Part shown: positions 35,610 to 45,610 of the stretch, piece by piece
Numbering within the stretch: position 1 is the first letter of the stretch
How the letters are laid out: each line of letters begins with the position of its first letter
Assembly (NCBI RefSeq): GCF_002709775.1
Contig: NZ_PAQR01000025.1
Span: 1 to 64,000, forward strand
Direction: 5' to 3'
Origin: Thalassospira sp.
GTDB taxonomy: Bacteria; Pseudomonadota; Alphaproteobacteria; Rhodospirillales; Thalassospiraceae
Length of the DNA: 64,000 nucleotides
Translations under genes and position numbers: made by a program
The notes under the pieces: generated by a model
The model's input: only the letters and a program-made list of their open reading frames with translations
Database searches by the model: none
What the model was told of the DNA's origin: nothing

Positions 35610-36032
35610 ATGACGCGCCCCAAAGAAATCAAACAAACCCTTACCCTGGTCCGGGGTCTTCCCGGATCAGGTAAATCGACACTCGCCAAAAATCTGTGCC
35701 AGGCCACCGGTGCAGTTCATCTCGAAGCAGACATGTTCATGGTCGATCATGAAGGGTTCTACGAGTTTGATGGCACCCGCCTGTCGCAGACCCACGCCCG
35801 GTGCGAGGCGGAATGCCACAACGCCCTGTCCGAGGGACAAGACGTTGTTGTCTCGAACACCTTTACCCGCTTCTGGGAAATGAAGGCCTATATCGACATG
35901 GCCGACAAGCACGACATTCTGTTGCAGATTGTCGAATGCCATGGCCGGTTTGGCAGCATCCATATGGTGCCCGATGAAACACTTGCCGATATGCGCGATC
36001 GCTGGGAACCGCTGCCGGAAAAATACCGCTAA
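35610..36032 (+). CDS. Small P-loop kinase-like protein (AAA_33 type)
   Basis: A 140-residue protein with Walker A RGLPGSGKST and a kinase-like lid region. The pattern VHLEADMFMVDHEGFYEFDGTRLSQTHARCE and VVVSNTFTRFWEMKAYIDMA resembles NEDD4-binding-protein-2-like and zeta/polynucleotide-kinase relatives. The substrate is unknown. No antitoxin gene is adjacent, so a zeta toxin role is not supported. It is probably cotranscribed with the acyl-CoA ligase. Confidence 0.75.
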   Translation: MTRPKEIKQTLTLVRGLPGSGKSTLAKNLCQATGAVHLEADMFMVDHEGFYEFDGTRLSQTHARCEAECHNALSEGQDVVVSNTFTRFWEMKAYIDMADKHDILLQIVECHGRFGSIHMVPDETLADMRDRWEPLPEKYR

Positions 36033-36043
36033 GGGACGCGCCC

Positions 36044-36844
36044 CTAGTTCACGGTTGAAAAGACCTGCTTGAGGATATCGGTCGTCCAGCGGGTCGGATC
36101 GCTTCGAATGTCAGCTTCCTGAAGGGCGATGTAGTGGAACAGGCCATCCATCGCCTTATCGGTTGCGTGATCGGTCAGCGATGCCTTGAGGTCGGGGACA
36201 AACGGCAATTGGGCGTACTGCCCCACCATCTGATCATAAAGCGACAAGGCACCGGTATCTGACAGGGCATCCGTGATCATCGGGCGCAGGCGGCCCTCGA
36301 TATCGGTTCCTGAAACACGCCTAAGATACTGGGTTGCGGCATCATCCGGGCCTTGCAAGATGCCCTTGGCATCGGCGACCGTCATCTGGCTTACCGCATT
36401 GATAAGAATATCCCCGGCATCCTGCATCGTCTGTTCGGCTGCACGGTTCATCCGCAATTCGATTTCATCGGCGTAGCTTCCAAGGCCTGCGGCACTCATC
36501 AGTTTCTGGGCGGTCTGGACTTCGTCGGGCAGTGGAATATGCGCGACCGGATCGGCGTTAAAGCCATCAACGGCCCCCAGTTGATCGGTGACCAGATCCA
36601 CCCCGATATCAAGTGCCTGTTTCAGCCCCTGCTCGACCGTATCCGATGACAGGGCCGAGATCCCTGAACCGCCCCCCGATGTGCTTCCCGACCCCGAAGA
36701 ATTCATCGCATCGCCAAGCGCCTGCTTTGCCTTGTCAAAGAAGGATTGGGCATGAACCGGCGCGACGGTTCCGCCAGCCAGAACACCAACAACAAGTGCG
36801 ACAGCACCGGCTTTGAAAACATGATCGGAAGTACGTTTGCGCAT
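36044..36844 (-). CDS. DUF4197 family secreted protein
   Basis: A 266-residue protein. A Sec signal peptide (about 1-30, ending VHA/QSF) precedes a Gly/Ser-rich stretch and the helical DUF4197 domain (MSAAGLGSYADEIELRMNRAAEQ, YLRRVSGTDIEGRLRPMI). The function is unknown; it is expected to be periplasmic. The ATG at 36844 is preferred because AGGA lies six bases upstream; another ATG is at 36859. It stands alone after the clpB terminator. Confidence 0.85.
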   Translation of the reverse strand: MRKRTSDHVFKAGAVALVVGVLAGGTVAPVHAQSFFDKAKQALGDAMNSSGSGSTSGGGSGISALSSDTVEQGLKQALDIGVDLVTDQLGAVDGFNADPVAHIPLPDEVQTAQKLMSAAGLGSYADEIELRMNRAAEQTMQDAGDILINAVSQMTVADAKGILQGPDDAATQYLRRVSGTDIEGRLRPMITDALSDTGALSLYDQMVGQYAQLPFVPDLKASLTDHATDKAMDGLFHYIALQEADIRSDPTRWTTDILKQVFSTVN

Positions 36845-36916
36845 CTGTGGTCCTGCCATTTGCGTTATTGCCCGTGAAGGGAAAGACAATGAAGAGTAAT
36901 CATGGCCCGAAAAAGA

Positions 36917-36946
36917 CAAAACCCCGGTTAATCAACCGGGGTTTTG
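36917..36946 (-). terminator. Intrinsic terminator of clpB
   Basis: Perfect 13-base-pair CAAAACCCCGGTT / AACCGGGGTTTTG stem with a four-base loop, symmetric and therefore possibly bidirectional. Confidence 0.85.
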
Positions 36947-36967
36947 TATGTGATATGTCAGGCGGCC

Positions 36968-39559
36968 TTATTCAATGACCTCGACCTTTTTGCCATTCAG
37001 CAGAAGGTCGCTGCCCTCGGCCGAGACCGGAACCGTGTCACCATCCTTGATCCCGCCTTCCAGGATCTGCATTGCCAGCGGGTTCTGCAGATAACGCTGG
37101 ATAACGCGTTTGAGCGGACGGGCACCATAGATCGGGTCATAGCCTTTTTCGGCCAACCAATCCTTGGCAGCATCATCAAGCTTGAGATCAATCTTGCGAT
37201 CAAACAGAAGCTTCTCAAGACGACCAAGCTGGATATCGACGATCTTGCCCATCTGATCGCGGTGCAAACGATGGAAAAGGATGGTTTCATCCAGACGGTT
37301 GAGGAATTCCGGACGGAACGATGCCCGAACGATTTCCATGACCTGCGCCCGAACCTCACCGCTGTCATGACCCGGATCCTGATTGGCAAGGATCTCCCCA
37401 CCAAGGTTCGAGGTCAGAATGATCAGCGTATTGCGGAAGTCGACAACACGTCCCTGTCCATCGGTCAGACGCCCTTCATCAAGAACCTGCAGCAGGACGT
37501 TGAACACATCGGGATGTGCTTTTTCGACCTCGTCAAACAGGACGACCTGATACGGCCGACGACGTACCGCTTCGGTCAGCGAACCGCCTTCCTCATAGCC
37601 GACATAGCCCGGAGGTGCACCGATCAGACGCGCCACCGCATGTTTTTCCATGAATTCGGACATATCAATCCGAACCATGGCCTGTTCATCATCAAACAGG
37701 AACTGCGCAAGCGCCTTGGTCAGCTCGGTTTTACCGACACCCGTCGGGCCAAGGAACAGGAACGAACCAATCGGTCGGTTTGGATCCTGCAGACCTGCAC
37801 GGGCACGACGTACCGCGTTCGAGATCGAACGCACCGCATCATCCTGACCGACAACCCGTTTGCGCAGCGTGTCTTCCATTTCCAGAAGTTTTTCACGCTC
37901 GCCCTCGAGCATCTTGTCAACCGGGATACCGGTCCAGCGCGACACGACAGACGCAATGTGCTTTTCGGTAACCGCTTCTTCCTTGATACCGCGCGACGGA
38001 TCGTTTTCCGCCTTTTCAAGCAGCGCCAGAAGGGCCGGGATTTCTTCGTATTGAAGCTGTCCGGCACGATCAAGCTTGCCATCACGCATCGCACGTTCAA
38101 GTTCACCGCGGGCCTGATCAAGCTGTTCCTTGATATGGGTTGAAGCGGCCAGTTCTTTCTTCTGGGCTTCCCATTTCGCGGTCAGCTCGGCGGATTTGCC
38201 TTCAAGCTCTGCCAGTTCCTTGTCCAGACGACCTAGACGGTCCTTGGACGCGGCATCCTGCTCTTTCTTGAGCGCTTCACGCTCGATCTTGAGCTGGATG
38301 ATACGGCGATCAAGTTCGTCGATTTCTTCCGGTTTGGAATCAAGCTCCATGCGAAGACGCGAGGAAGCTTCATCCATCAGGTCAATCGCCTTATCAGGCA
38401 GGAACCGATCAGTGATGTAACGGTTTGACAGGGTTGCAGCCGCGACCAGTGCGTTATCGGCAATACGCACCCCGTGATGGAGTTCGTATTTGTCCTTGAT
38501 CCCGCGCAGGATCGATACCGTGTCAGTGACTGACGGCTCATTTACAAATACCGGCTGGAAACGACGGGCAAGTGCCGCATCCTTTTCGATATGCTGACGG
38601 TATTCATCCAAGGTCGTCGCGCCAACGCAGTGCAGCTCACCACGCGCCAAGGCCGGTTTCAGAAGGTTCGATGCATCCATCGATCCCTCGGCCTTGCCGG
38701 CACCGACAAGCGTGTGCAATTCGTCAATGAACAGGATCACCTGACCGGCTTCTGATTCGATTTCGCTCAGCACCGCTTTCAGGCGTTCTTCGAATTCACC
38801 ACGGAATTTCGCACCGGCAATCAACGCACCGAGGTCAAGCGACAGAAGTTTCTTGTCCTTGAGCGTTTCAGGCACGTCACCCTTGACGATACGCAGTGCC
38901 AGACCTTCGGCAATGGCGGTTTTACCCACACCGGGTTCACCGATCATAACCGGGTTGTTCTTGGTCCGGCGCGACAGAACTTGCACCGCACGACGGATTT
39001 CCTCGTCACGGCCAATGACCGGGTCGAGTTTGCCTTCGCGCGCGGCCTCGGTCAGGTCGCGGGCATATTTTTTAAGCGCGTCATACTGGTTTTCGGCACC
39101 CGCACTATCGGCCGTGCGGCCCTTGCGGATGTCATTGATCGCACCGTTCAACCCTTGTGCGGTGACACCGGCATCGGCCAGCACCTTGCCCGCAGTTGAT
39201 TTCGGGTCAAGTGCGATGGTCAGAAGCAACCGTTCAGCCGTGACATAGCTGTCACCGGCCTTTTTGGCGACTTCCTGTGCCTGATCGATCAGACGCGCAA
39301 ATTCAGAGGAAAGATAAATCTGACCATTGCCGCCGGAAACCTTTGGCAATTTTGCCAGTTCCTGCGCGCAACGTTCCTGGGCAACCTTCGGCTTACCGCC
39401 GGATGCCTTGATCAGATTGGCTGCCAGACCTTCTTCGTCATCAAGCAGCACCTTAAGCAGATGAACCGGGACAAACTGCTGATGGTTTTCTCGCAACGCA
39501 AGGGACTGCGCCGACTGGAGAAAGCCTTTTGACCGATCCGTAAAGTTTTCAAATTCCAT
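36968..39559 (-). CDS. clpB: ATP-dependent disaggregase ClpB
   Basis: An 863-residue Hsp100 protein, of normal length. In order: Clp N domain (about 1-145), AAA-1 with GEPGVGKT, a long coiled-coil middle domain (about 400-520) typical of ClpB, AAA-2 with GPTGVGKTE, and the C-terminal small domain. It works with DnaK to resolubilise aggregated proteins. The ATG at 39559 has GGAG upstream. The middle domain separates it from ClpA/ClpC. The 353-base upstream gap should hold its promoter. Confidence 0.96.
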   Translation of the reverse strand: MEFENFTDRSKGFLQSAQSLALRENHQQFVPVHLLKVLLDDEEGLAANLIKASGGKPKVAQERCAQELAKLPKVSGGNGQIYLSSEFARLIDQAQEVAKKAGDSYVTAERLLLTIALDPKSTAGKVLADAGVTAQGLNGAINDIRKGRTADSAGAENQYDALKKYARDLTEAAREGKLDPVIGRDEEIRRAVQVLSRRTKNNPVMIGEPGVGKTAIAEGLALRIVKGDVPETLKDKKLLSLDLGALIAGAKFRGEFEERLKAVLSEIESEAGQVILFIDELHTLVGAGKAEGSMDASNLLKPALARGELHCVGATTLDEYRQHIEKDAALARRFQPVFVNEPSVTDTVSILRGIKDKYELHHGVRIADNALVAAATLSNRYITDRFLPDKAIDLMDEASSRLRMELDSKPEEIDELDRRIIQLKIEREALKKEQDAASKDRLGRLDKELAELEGKSAELTAKWEAQKKELAASTHIKEQLDQARGELERAMRDGKLDRAGQLQYEEIPALLALLEKAENDPSRGIKEEAVTEKHIASVVSRWTGIPVDKMLEGEREKLLEMEDTLRKRVVGQDDAVRSISNAVRRARAGLQDPNRPIGSFLFLGPTGVGKTELTKALAQFLFDDEQAMVRIDMSEFMEKHAVARLIGAPPGYVGYEEGGSLTEAVRRRPYQVVLFDEVEKAHPDVFNVLLQVLDEGRLTDGQGRVVDFRNTLIILTSNLGGEILANQDPGHDSGEVRAQVMEIVRASFRPEFLNRLDETILFHRLHRDQMGKIVDIQLGRLEKLLFDRKIDLKLDDAAKDWLAEKGYDPIYGARPLKRVIQRYLQNPLAMQILEGGIKDGDTVPVSAEGSDLLLNGKKVEVIE

Positions 39560-39912
39560 TCCTGTCACTCCTTGAGCCAACAGTATTCAGACGATGTGGA
39601 CCTTCTTGGAAGCGTCCACGGCATTGGTGTCATTACCGAATTCTAAAATTATAGATTATTTCGACAGCGACAACATTGATATGTCTCAGTCTAGCGCGTT
39701 TGCAACCACATACCCCTACAAAAGTTGCAAGAATTATTTGTGCACCGCAACACGGCTTTCTGGCATTATTCCAGATAGCAGGCGACGGTCTTGAATTTTG
39801 CATGTGACACAGGGTTGCCCTTGGCAAAACAACGTTCTAACGTCGCTCCGATATGCATGCCACTCGTCCCGCTTAATCCGGCATGCCAAAGCGCCATACA
39901 GGAACACAGATC
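39560..39912. other. Divergent intergenic region clpB / MOSC gene
   Basis: No gene is seen. On the minus strand, CTTGCAA at 39725-39731 and TTGCAA at 39700-39705 could be -35 elements of a heat-shock or housekeeping clpB promoter, but the -10 matches are weak. No confident sigma-32 site was found. Confidence 0.4.
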
Positions 39913-40677
39913 ATGACGATCGAACTCAAAGCCATCAAAAGATACCCGGTCAAGGGCATGCGCGGTGTTGATCTTGCAGAAGCAAAGATCAGCGCGCACC
40001 ACATGATCACCGATGATCGTCGCTTTGTCATTGCCACACAGTCGTCCGTCGGACAGGAAGGCGTGCACGAATGGGCGCGCAAAAGCAACTTCCTGCAGTT
40101 GGTCAACACGCCGAAGCTGGCCGAAATCGGCACCGAATATGATGATGCCACCACGACCCTGACCATTCTTAGAAATGGGCGCGCCATCTGCAAAGGCAAG
40201 CTTGATGACGCCATGGGCCGCACCGTGGTTGAGGATTTCCTCAAGGCATTCCTGAAAAACGACATTGCCGGTACGCCGAAAATCTATTCCGTGCCCGACA
40301 CCCATTTCGGCGACATGAAAGAACCGTTCATATCGCTGCTGAACCTGGCATCAATCCGTGATTTCGGCACCCGCATCGTTCAAAACGAGATTGATCCGAT
40401 GCGTTTCCGTGGCAACCTTCTGATTGACGGGCTGGAACCGTGGAAAGAACTGGAATGGAACGAAGACAAGATCATCAAGATCAATGACATTTCGTTCCGC
40501 GTCGTGCACCCGATCACGCGTTGCAAGGCGACCAGCGTCAATCCGGACACCGCCATTGCCGATATCAATGTACCGCTGATGCTGCGCAAGGGTGTGAACC
40601 ACCTTTATATGGGCGTGTATCTTGAGGCCCTAGGCGATGGCACGATTGCACCGGGCGATGAACTGACCATCGCCTAA
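39913..40677 (+). CDS. MOSC domain-containing protein
   Basis: A 254-residue protein with an N-terminal MOSC_N beta-barrel (IELKAIKRYPVKGMRGVDL) and a MOSC domain carrying RFRGNLLIDGLEPWKELEW and the conserved Cys in ITRCKATSVNPDTA. Relatives (YcbX, mARC) use the Cys to bind molybdenum cofactor and reduce N-hydroxylated compounds. The specific substrate is unknown. AGGA nine bases before the ATG at 39913 fixes the start. It is convergent with the T4CP-like gene. Confidence 0.88.
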   Translation: MTIELKAIKRYPVKGMRGVDLAEAKISAHHMITDDRRFVIATQSSVGQEGVHEWARKSNFLQLVNTPKLAEIGTEYDDATTTLTILRNGRAICKGKLDDAMGRTVVEDFLKAFLKNDIAGTPKIYSVPDTHFGDMKEPFISLLNLASIRDFGTRIVQNEIDPMRFRGNLLIDGLEPWKELEWNEDKIIKINDISFRVVHPITRCKATSVNPDTAIADINVPLMLRKGVNHLYMGVYLEALGDGTIAPGDELTIA

Positions 40678-40683
40678 GCGTTA

Positions 40684-42279
40684 TCAGTCATTACCGGAAT
40701 TGAATGTCGGGGCATGGACCGCCATGCCCTTGAACATCTCGTCGTGATACCAGTCAATGCGATGGGCGCGAATGGGCGGGCATCCCTTGCGGAACAGAAT
40801 TTGTTCTTCCTTGGGGAAACGGGCCACTTCGGCTGATCGCAAGATCGGCTGATTATCCTGTGAACGCAGATGCACCGGGCGGCTGGTATCCTTTCCACCC
40901 CCGGTATCTTCGAATTTCGACATCGCGGTCAGGCCCGACACCCAATCCAGGTTAAATGCCCCTTCCTGCCCCAGCACCGAAATGGCATCAACGCGGCCCA
41001 CGACATTTTCCCAATTCAGACACACATCCATCAGGCCACTCACACCCGAGAAGCCCGGCCAGACGATCATGCCATCGCCATAACCACCGCCCAGAAGGCG
41101 TTCGAACAACGGCATGCGGCCAACACTTTCGATCCCGTCCAGCAGCACGAGGAATTCCGGATCACCCGATTTCCATCCGCGCTGATTGATCAGGTTCATC
41201 ATGCCAGCCAGCATCACACGGCTAAAGGATGGTTGAACTTCCGGGCTTTCGCCGCCCAGCTGCCCAATGACAAAGATCGACACCGGACCGCTGGTAATGT
41301 CTTCAAGGGTAAAGCTGCTTTTGCTGACCAGACGGGCAATTTGCGTATTGTCGAACTCTTCGGTACAGGCCCGGCAGGCCTCGATGATCTTCATGCGCTG
41401 ATCTTCGGTCATATCAAGGATATTGAGCGCCACCTCGGAAATGCGGCCATCGGCGGACTCGATGCTCATCATTTCTTCGAGGATTTTGTAGAACCGGTGC
41501 GATGGCATGGTCAGGTTGCGGCGCACTTCGGCAAGGTTTCGGTTGTCCTTTTCACTGCGCTGGATCGTGAACACGATAAAGCCCTGCAACAGCGTCCTTG
41601 CGGTGCGGACTTCCTGCTCATCGAGTTCCTTGACAAACATCGGCGCCAGAAGCGTATCGGCAATAAGGCCGGTATCGGTAATCAGGCCTTCACCCTGCTG
41701 GCGGATGAAATCAAACGGATTGAAATGTTCGGTTTCAACACCGGTCTGTTTGTGCGGGTCAATCACGATCAGTTTCTGACCAAGCTTGGTTCGGCGCTCG
41801 TGAATGGCGCGAAAGATGCTGCCATACCGCTCATAGACAAACAGGTTGCCGGTATGCAGCAATGCATTCGGTTCGGCCGAGGCGCGGTAATACTCTTCGG
41901 GTTTGGTCGAAAAGGTCAGAACACGTTTAAGACCATTGGCACCAAGCAGGCGTTTGTCATTTCCCCAACGCCCCAGCACAAATGCCGGATTTTTATCAAG
42001 CAGCTTGCGGCCATTGAGGTCCTCAAGGGTGGCCCAGTCGCCTTCGCCACGTGATTTGGCGCCTTTTGTGCCCAGCTTGGGTTTCTTTGATTTGGAAGAT
42101 GAAGATGGCTTCATGCGGTTAAGCACAATGACAACGAGCGGAATGAACATCGGGACGATGAAACAGACAGCCCCCAGAAGGGCCAACTCATAGTCACCAT
42201 TAAACAGCCCAAGGGCGATAACCATACCGCCAAGAGCCCATAGCAAAACCATGACGACCCGAAATAAGCCAGTCCCCAT
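40684..42279 (-). CDS. Lone VirD4/TraG-like coupling protein with degenerate ATPase motifs
   Basis: A 531-residue membrane protein. Two helices (about 6-26 and 33-54) precede a Ser/Lys-rich linker. The rest follows the VirD4/TraG order: WATLEDLNGRKLL and FVLGRWGNDKRL (82-111), then VLTF at 120-123. In active coupling proteins VLTF leads into the Walker A GPTRSGKG; here STKPEEYY follows instead. The Walker B region reads LVLLDGIESVGRMPLFERLLG (377-397), with Gly where DE is expected. The following Q-loop reads WPGFSGVSG (407-415). ATP hydrolysis is therefore unlikely. No relaxase, VirB gene or integrase is near. The function is unknown. GGGGAG precedes the ATG. Neighbours are MOSC (convergent) and DUF4167. 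Confidence 0.75.
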   Translation of the reverse strand: MGTGLFRVVMVLLWALGGMVIALGLFNGDYELALLGAVCFIVPMFIPLVVIVLNRMKPSSSSKSKKPKLGTKGAKSRGEGDWATLEDLNGRKLLDKNPAFVLGRWGNDKRLLGANGLKRVLTFSTKPEEYYRASAEPNALLHTGNLFVYERYGSIFRAIHERRTKLGQKLIVIDPHKQTGVETEHFNPFDFIRQQGEGLITDTGLIADTLLAPMFVKELDEQEVRTARTLLQGFIVFTIQRSEKDNRNLAEVRRNLTMPSHRFYKILEEMMSIESADGRISEVALNILDMTEDQRMKIIEACRACTEEFDNTQIARLVSKSSFTLEDITSGPVSIFVIGQLGGESPEVQPSFSRVMLAGMMNLINQRGWKSGDPEFLVLLDGIESVGRMPLFERLLGGGYGDGMIVWPGFSGVSGLMDVCLNWENVVGRVDAISVLGQEGAFNLDWVSGLTAMSKFEDTGGGKDTSRPVHLRSQDNQPILRSAEVARFPKEEQILFRKGCPPIRAHRIDWYHDEMFKGMAVHAPTFNSGND

Positions 42280-42499
42280 CTAACACTCCCCGAGAATGCG
42301 CCTCTACCGTAAAAGGATGCCGGCTGTTTGATGCCGATCTTGGCTTCACGGTTTTATTTTGTGATTTGTCCCAGATCCCGTGCGACCGTTAATCGACAGT
42401 TGCGCGGGGTATTCGATTATATGCTTATACAGTTTCGCATCCCTTAAAGCACTGCGTCTTTGGGGGTATGTGCGGATTTGGCGCACAAACCCAAACGAC

Positions 42500-42533
42500 A
42501 ACACCCCTGCAAGCGTTGGCTTACAGGGGTGTT
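42500..42533 (-). terminator. Intrinsic terminator of the DUF4167 gene
   Basis: AACACCCCTG / CAGGGGTGTT stem with a secondary AAGC/GCTT pairing in the loop; the minus-strand tail is short in T, so termination may be weak. Confidence 0.6.
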
Positions 42534-42563
42534 TGTCATGTTGAAAGACCGCCTTCTGTCAGA

Positions 42564-43328
42564 TCAGGCCGAAACCGGCTCGGATCCCTCGTCAGAAGTG
42601 GCACCTTCTTCGTCTTCACGGCCAGCGGCACGGCTGCGGCCACGGCGCGCGGTCGGATGGCGACCACGGGTGCGCGCAGCACCGCCAGCAGCACGACGCG
42701 GCTTTTTCTCGCCGTCTTCGCCCTGATCAGCGTCATCGGCATTTGCCGCTGTGTCATCGCCAGATGCTTCGACCGGTGCATTTTCATCGGCATTGGCGTC
42801 ATCGGATTTGCGCGGGCGACCACGGCCTGGACCACGTGCATCCGAACGGCGCGCACGTGGGGCACGTTTCGGCTTGCCACCATCGTCTTCCGACGCTTCG
42901 GCAGATGCATTTTCTGCCTCTACCGGGGTGTTGGTATCGTCATTGTTTGACGATGCATCGGAATTTTCGGTGCTGTCGCCCTGCTGATCATCGTTCTGAT
43001 TGGACTGGGCGTCGTTGCGGTCGTCACGGCCACGGTTGTTGCGCTGACGATTGTTATCACCACCACGTTCTTCACGGCGCTGGTTTTCCCATTCCTGGGC
43101 GGCCTGAAGAATACGGTGATAGTGTTCAGCGTGCTGATAGAAGTTTTCAGCCAGAACCGGATCGTCAGTGCAATCCTTCGCCAGCGAAATGTACTTCTCA
43201 TAGACTTGCTGGGCATTGCCGCGTACGCGGCCGTCCGGCCCATTGCTGTCAAAATTCTGGAATTTCGGATTTACTGGACGTTTATTCGACTGTTGCCGTC
43301 CGCGCGGACGTTTATTGTTATTTCTCAT
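42564..43328 (-). CDS. DUF4167 domain-containing protein
   Basis: A 254-residue protein. The first 80 residues are the conserved DUF4167 domain: a basic Asn/Arg/Gln-rich start (RNNNKRPRGRQQSNKRP) then VYEKYISLAKDCTDDPVLAENFYQHAEHYHRIL. The remaining 170 residues are low complexity: Asn/Arg/Asp-rich, then Glu/Ala/Asp-rich, with repeated RRxARGRxRP-like basic patches. The composition suggests nucleic-acid binding, by inference. The gene sits downstream of prmC, its usual place in Alphaproteobacteria, separated by 292 bases in which no other gene was found. Confidence 0.88.
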   Translation of the reverse strand: MRNNNKRPRGRQQSNKRPVNPKFQNFDSNGPDGRVRGNAQQVYEKYISLAKDCTDDPVLAENFYQHAEHYHRILQAAQEWENQRREERGGDNNRQRNNRGRDDRNDAQSNQNDDQQGDSTENSDASSNNDDTNTPVEAENASAEASEDDGGKPKRAPRARRSDARGPGRGRPRKSDDANADENAPVEASGDDTAANADDADQGEDGEKKPRRAAGGAARTRGRHPTARRGRSRAAGREDEEGATSDEGSEPVSA

Positions 43329-43620
43329 ATCAACATGACTTTGGTGTTGAAGGACAATCCGGCGGCATCATCGGCCCCGGAACCACTCCGTCTGAAAAAC
43401 ATATTTCCCGCTAAACAGCGCCGATCACGGCATTTGTACAAACCTGCCGGGACCCTTATAAAAAGGAGCGGAGATTGTTGACTGTTTACAGGGGAACACG
43501 GCGCTTCCATAAGCGCGTCGGGCACCCGGCCCGTTCAATTCAACCTATATGGCTTGATCGGTTATTCCAACTGTTTTTTTCACTCGCCCGTGCTTTTTTT
43601 ACATCACAGGTCTGGAATAA

Positions 43621-44523
43621 TCAGATTACGCAACGCCCGACCGAACAGCGGGTTTTCTTTGCCGCGACGCAACGAACAATTCCGCCCAGATCTTCGCGAT
43701 ATTCCACCCCGACAAAACCGGCTTCAACCAGCAACTGACCCACATCCTTTTCCTGGCCGCGACCGATTTCAAAGATCACAAAACCGCCCGGCTTTGCCAG
43801 ATCAAACGCCACTTGCGAAAGCGCGCGATAAGCCGCCAATCCGTCGCCTTCATCCGTCAGAGCAAGACGGGGATCAAACTTTTGCACTTCTTGCGACAGG
43901 GTCGTCATCTCATCGGCGGTGATATAGGGCGGGTTTGACATGACAAGATCAAATCCCTCTGCCCGATCAGTCTCATCAAGCGCACTATCCCAATCCGAAA
44001 CGCGAAACTCGACCACATCATCAAGCTCCAGCAACCGGGCATTTTCGCGCGCGCAGGCCACTGCCCCTTCGCTCAGATCAAGTCCGATCCCGGTTGCCCC
44101 GGGCAGATCGCCAACGGCTGACAGCAAGAGGCACCCCGTGCCCGTTCCGAAATCAACAATCCTTGGCGCATCGGCATCTTCAAGGAAATCTATCGCCCAT
44201 TCGACCAGCGTTTCGCTATCGGGTCGCGGCTCCAGCGTTTCAGGTGACAGTTTGAAGGTATGACGCCAGAAATCGCGCTCCCCCAAAATACGCCCGACCG
44301 GCTCATGCCCGATACGGCGTTTGATCATGGCGCGAAAGGCGTCGGCCTTGTCACCTGACACAGGGTCTTCGGGCCAGGCACTGATCCGCCCACCATCAAC
44401 ACCGGCCGCACGCGCCAACAAAATGCGGGCATCCATGCGCGCATTTTCAATACCGGCATTGGTCAGGGCCGTGACGGCCTCCGCCATCAGGGCACCAAGG
44501 GTTGGTGGGGTGTCAGAAGACAT
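43621..44523 (-). CDS. prmC: Release factor N5-glutamine methyltransferase
   Basis: A 300-residue PrmC/HemK. The N-terminal helical domain is followed by the SAM-binding motif VDFGTGTGCLLLS and the catalytic SNPPYI motif. It methylates the Gln of the GGQ motif in RF1 and RF2. Its ATG lies two bases after the stop codon of prfA, whose product is its substrate, so they are made together. Confidence 0.95.
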   Translation of the reverse strand: MSSDTPPTLGALMAEAVTALTNAGIENARMDARILLARAAGVDGGRISAWPEDPVSGDKADAFRAMIKRRIGHEPVGRILGERDFWRHTFKLSPETLEPRPDSETLVEWAIDFLEDADAPRIVDFGTGTGCLLLSAVGDLPGATGIGLDLSEGAVACARENARLLELDDVVEFRVSDWDSALDETDRAEGFDLVMSNPPYITADEMTTLSQEVQKFDPRLALTDEGDGLAAYRALSQVAFDLAKPGGFVIFEIGRGQEKDVGQLLVEAGFVGVEYREDLGGIVRCVAAKKTRCSVGRCVI

Positions 44524-44525
44524 GA

Positions 44526-45608
44526 TCAGCTTTCAATTTCGGCAAGCTTCTGGGCCTGTTCCTCGGCGATCAGAGCATCAATCATTTCATCAACCGCCGG
44601 ACCACCGGCAATGAAATCATCCAACCGATAAAGCGTCAGGTTGATGCGGTGATCCGATACACGCCCTTGCGGGAAGTTATAGGTGCGAATGCGCTCTGAA
44701 CGGTCGCCCGATCCGACCTGTGATTTACGGTCAGCCGCGCGTTCGCTGTCCTTGCTTTCGCGTTCCTGATCATAAAGACGCGACATCAGCATCTTCATCG
44801 CTTTTTCTTTGTTCTTGTGCTGCGACTTGGCTTCCTGGCTGGCCGCCACAACACCGGTCGGAATATGGGTGATACGCACCGCACTATCGGTGGTGTTGAC
44901 GTGCTGACCACCCGCCCCCTGGGACCGATAGGTATCAATGCGCAGATCCTTGGGATCGATCTTGATATCGACTTCTTCGGCTTCGGGCAGAACGGCCACG
45001 GTCGCAGCGGACGTATGAATACGCCCGCCACCCTCGGTCACCGGCACGCGTTGCACACGGTGCACGCCACTTTCAAATTTTAGGCGCGCAAACACGTCTG
45101 TGCCCGACACGTTGACGATCACTTCCTTGAAACCGCCAAGGTCGTTTTCGCTGGCATCCATCTGTTCGAACTTCCAGCCCCGACCTTCGGCGTAGCGCTG
45201 ATACATGCGATACAGATCAGCGGCAAACAGGGCCGCTTCCTCACCACCGGTGCCTGCGCGGATTTCGAGGATAGCGTTTTTGGTGTCTGCCGTGTCTTTC
45301 GGGATTAGCATCAGTTTCATCTGACGCTCTGCCTCGGGCAGCTGGTCCTGGATGTCGTATTTTTCGGTTTCGGCCATTTCGCGCATGTCGCGATCACTTT
45401 CCGGATCCGCCAGAATTTCTTCGGCGTCCTTCAGATCGCTTAGAAGCTTTTTATAGGCCTCAATCGCCTCGACCACCGGGGCCAGTTCGGCATGTTCGCG
45501 CGACAGCTTGGAAAAGCCGTCACCATCAAGCTCTCCGCTTGAAAGAAGCGCGTTGAGTTCGTCGAACCGGCGTGTGACGCCTTCGAGTTTCCCAAGGTCC
45601 AAACTCAC
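44526..45608 (-). CDS. prfA: Peptide chain release factor 1
   Basis: A 360-residue RF1, the standard length. The catalytic loop [18 protein letters not shown] contains the GGQ; the codon-recognition tripeptide region precedes it. It reads UAA and UAG stops. The start is GTG at 45608, with AGGAG eight bases upstream. The hemA stop codon lies two bases before it. It belongs to a tight ispG-hisS-hemA-prfA-prmC order. Confidence 0.96.
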   Translation of the reverse strand: MSLDLGKLEGVTRRFDELNALLSSGELDGDGFSKLSREHAELAPVVEAIEAYKKLLSDLKDAEEILADPESDRDMREMAETEKYDIQDQLPEAERQMKLMLIPKDTADTKNAILEIRAGTGGEEAALFAADLYRMYQRYAEGRGWKFEQMDASENDLGGFKEVIVNVSGTDVFARLKFESGVHRVQRVPVTEGGGRIHTSAATVAVLPEAEEVDIKIDPKDLRIDTYRSQGAGGQHVNTTDSAVRITHIPTGVVAASQEAKSQHKNKEKAMKMLMSRLYDQERESKDSERAADRKSQVGSGDRSERIRTYNFPQGRVSDHRINLTLYRLDDFIAGGPAVDEMIDALIAEEQAQKLAEIES

Positions 45609-45610
45609 TC

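Noticed and set aside
36944-38143. A 399-codon open frame antisense to clpB
   Set aside because: Shadow of clpB, which is confirmed by all its AAA+ motifs.
39560-39760. A sigma-32 promoter for clpB
   Set aside because: CTTGCAA at 39725-39731 is a possible -35, but no CCCCAT-like or CNTATNT-like -10 is found at the right distance.
40870-42054. A 394-codon open frame antisense to the T4CP-like gene
   Set aside because: Considered because the sense protein is unusual, but the sense frame keeps the VirD4 motif order and a good ribosome-binding site. The antisense product has no recognisable features.
39913-43328. An integrated conjugative element around the VirD4/TraG-like gene
   Set aside because: No relaxase, VirB/Trb genes, integrase, tRNA attachment site or direct repeats were found, and base composition looks like the surrounding core genes.
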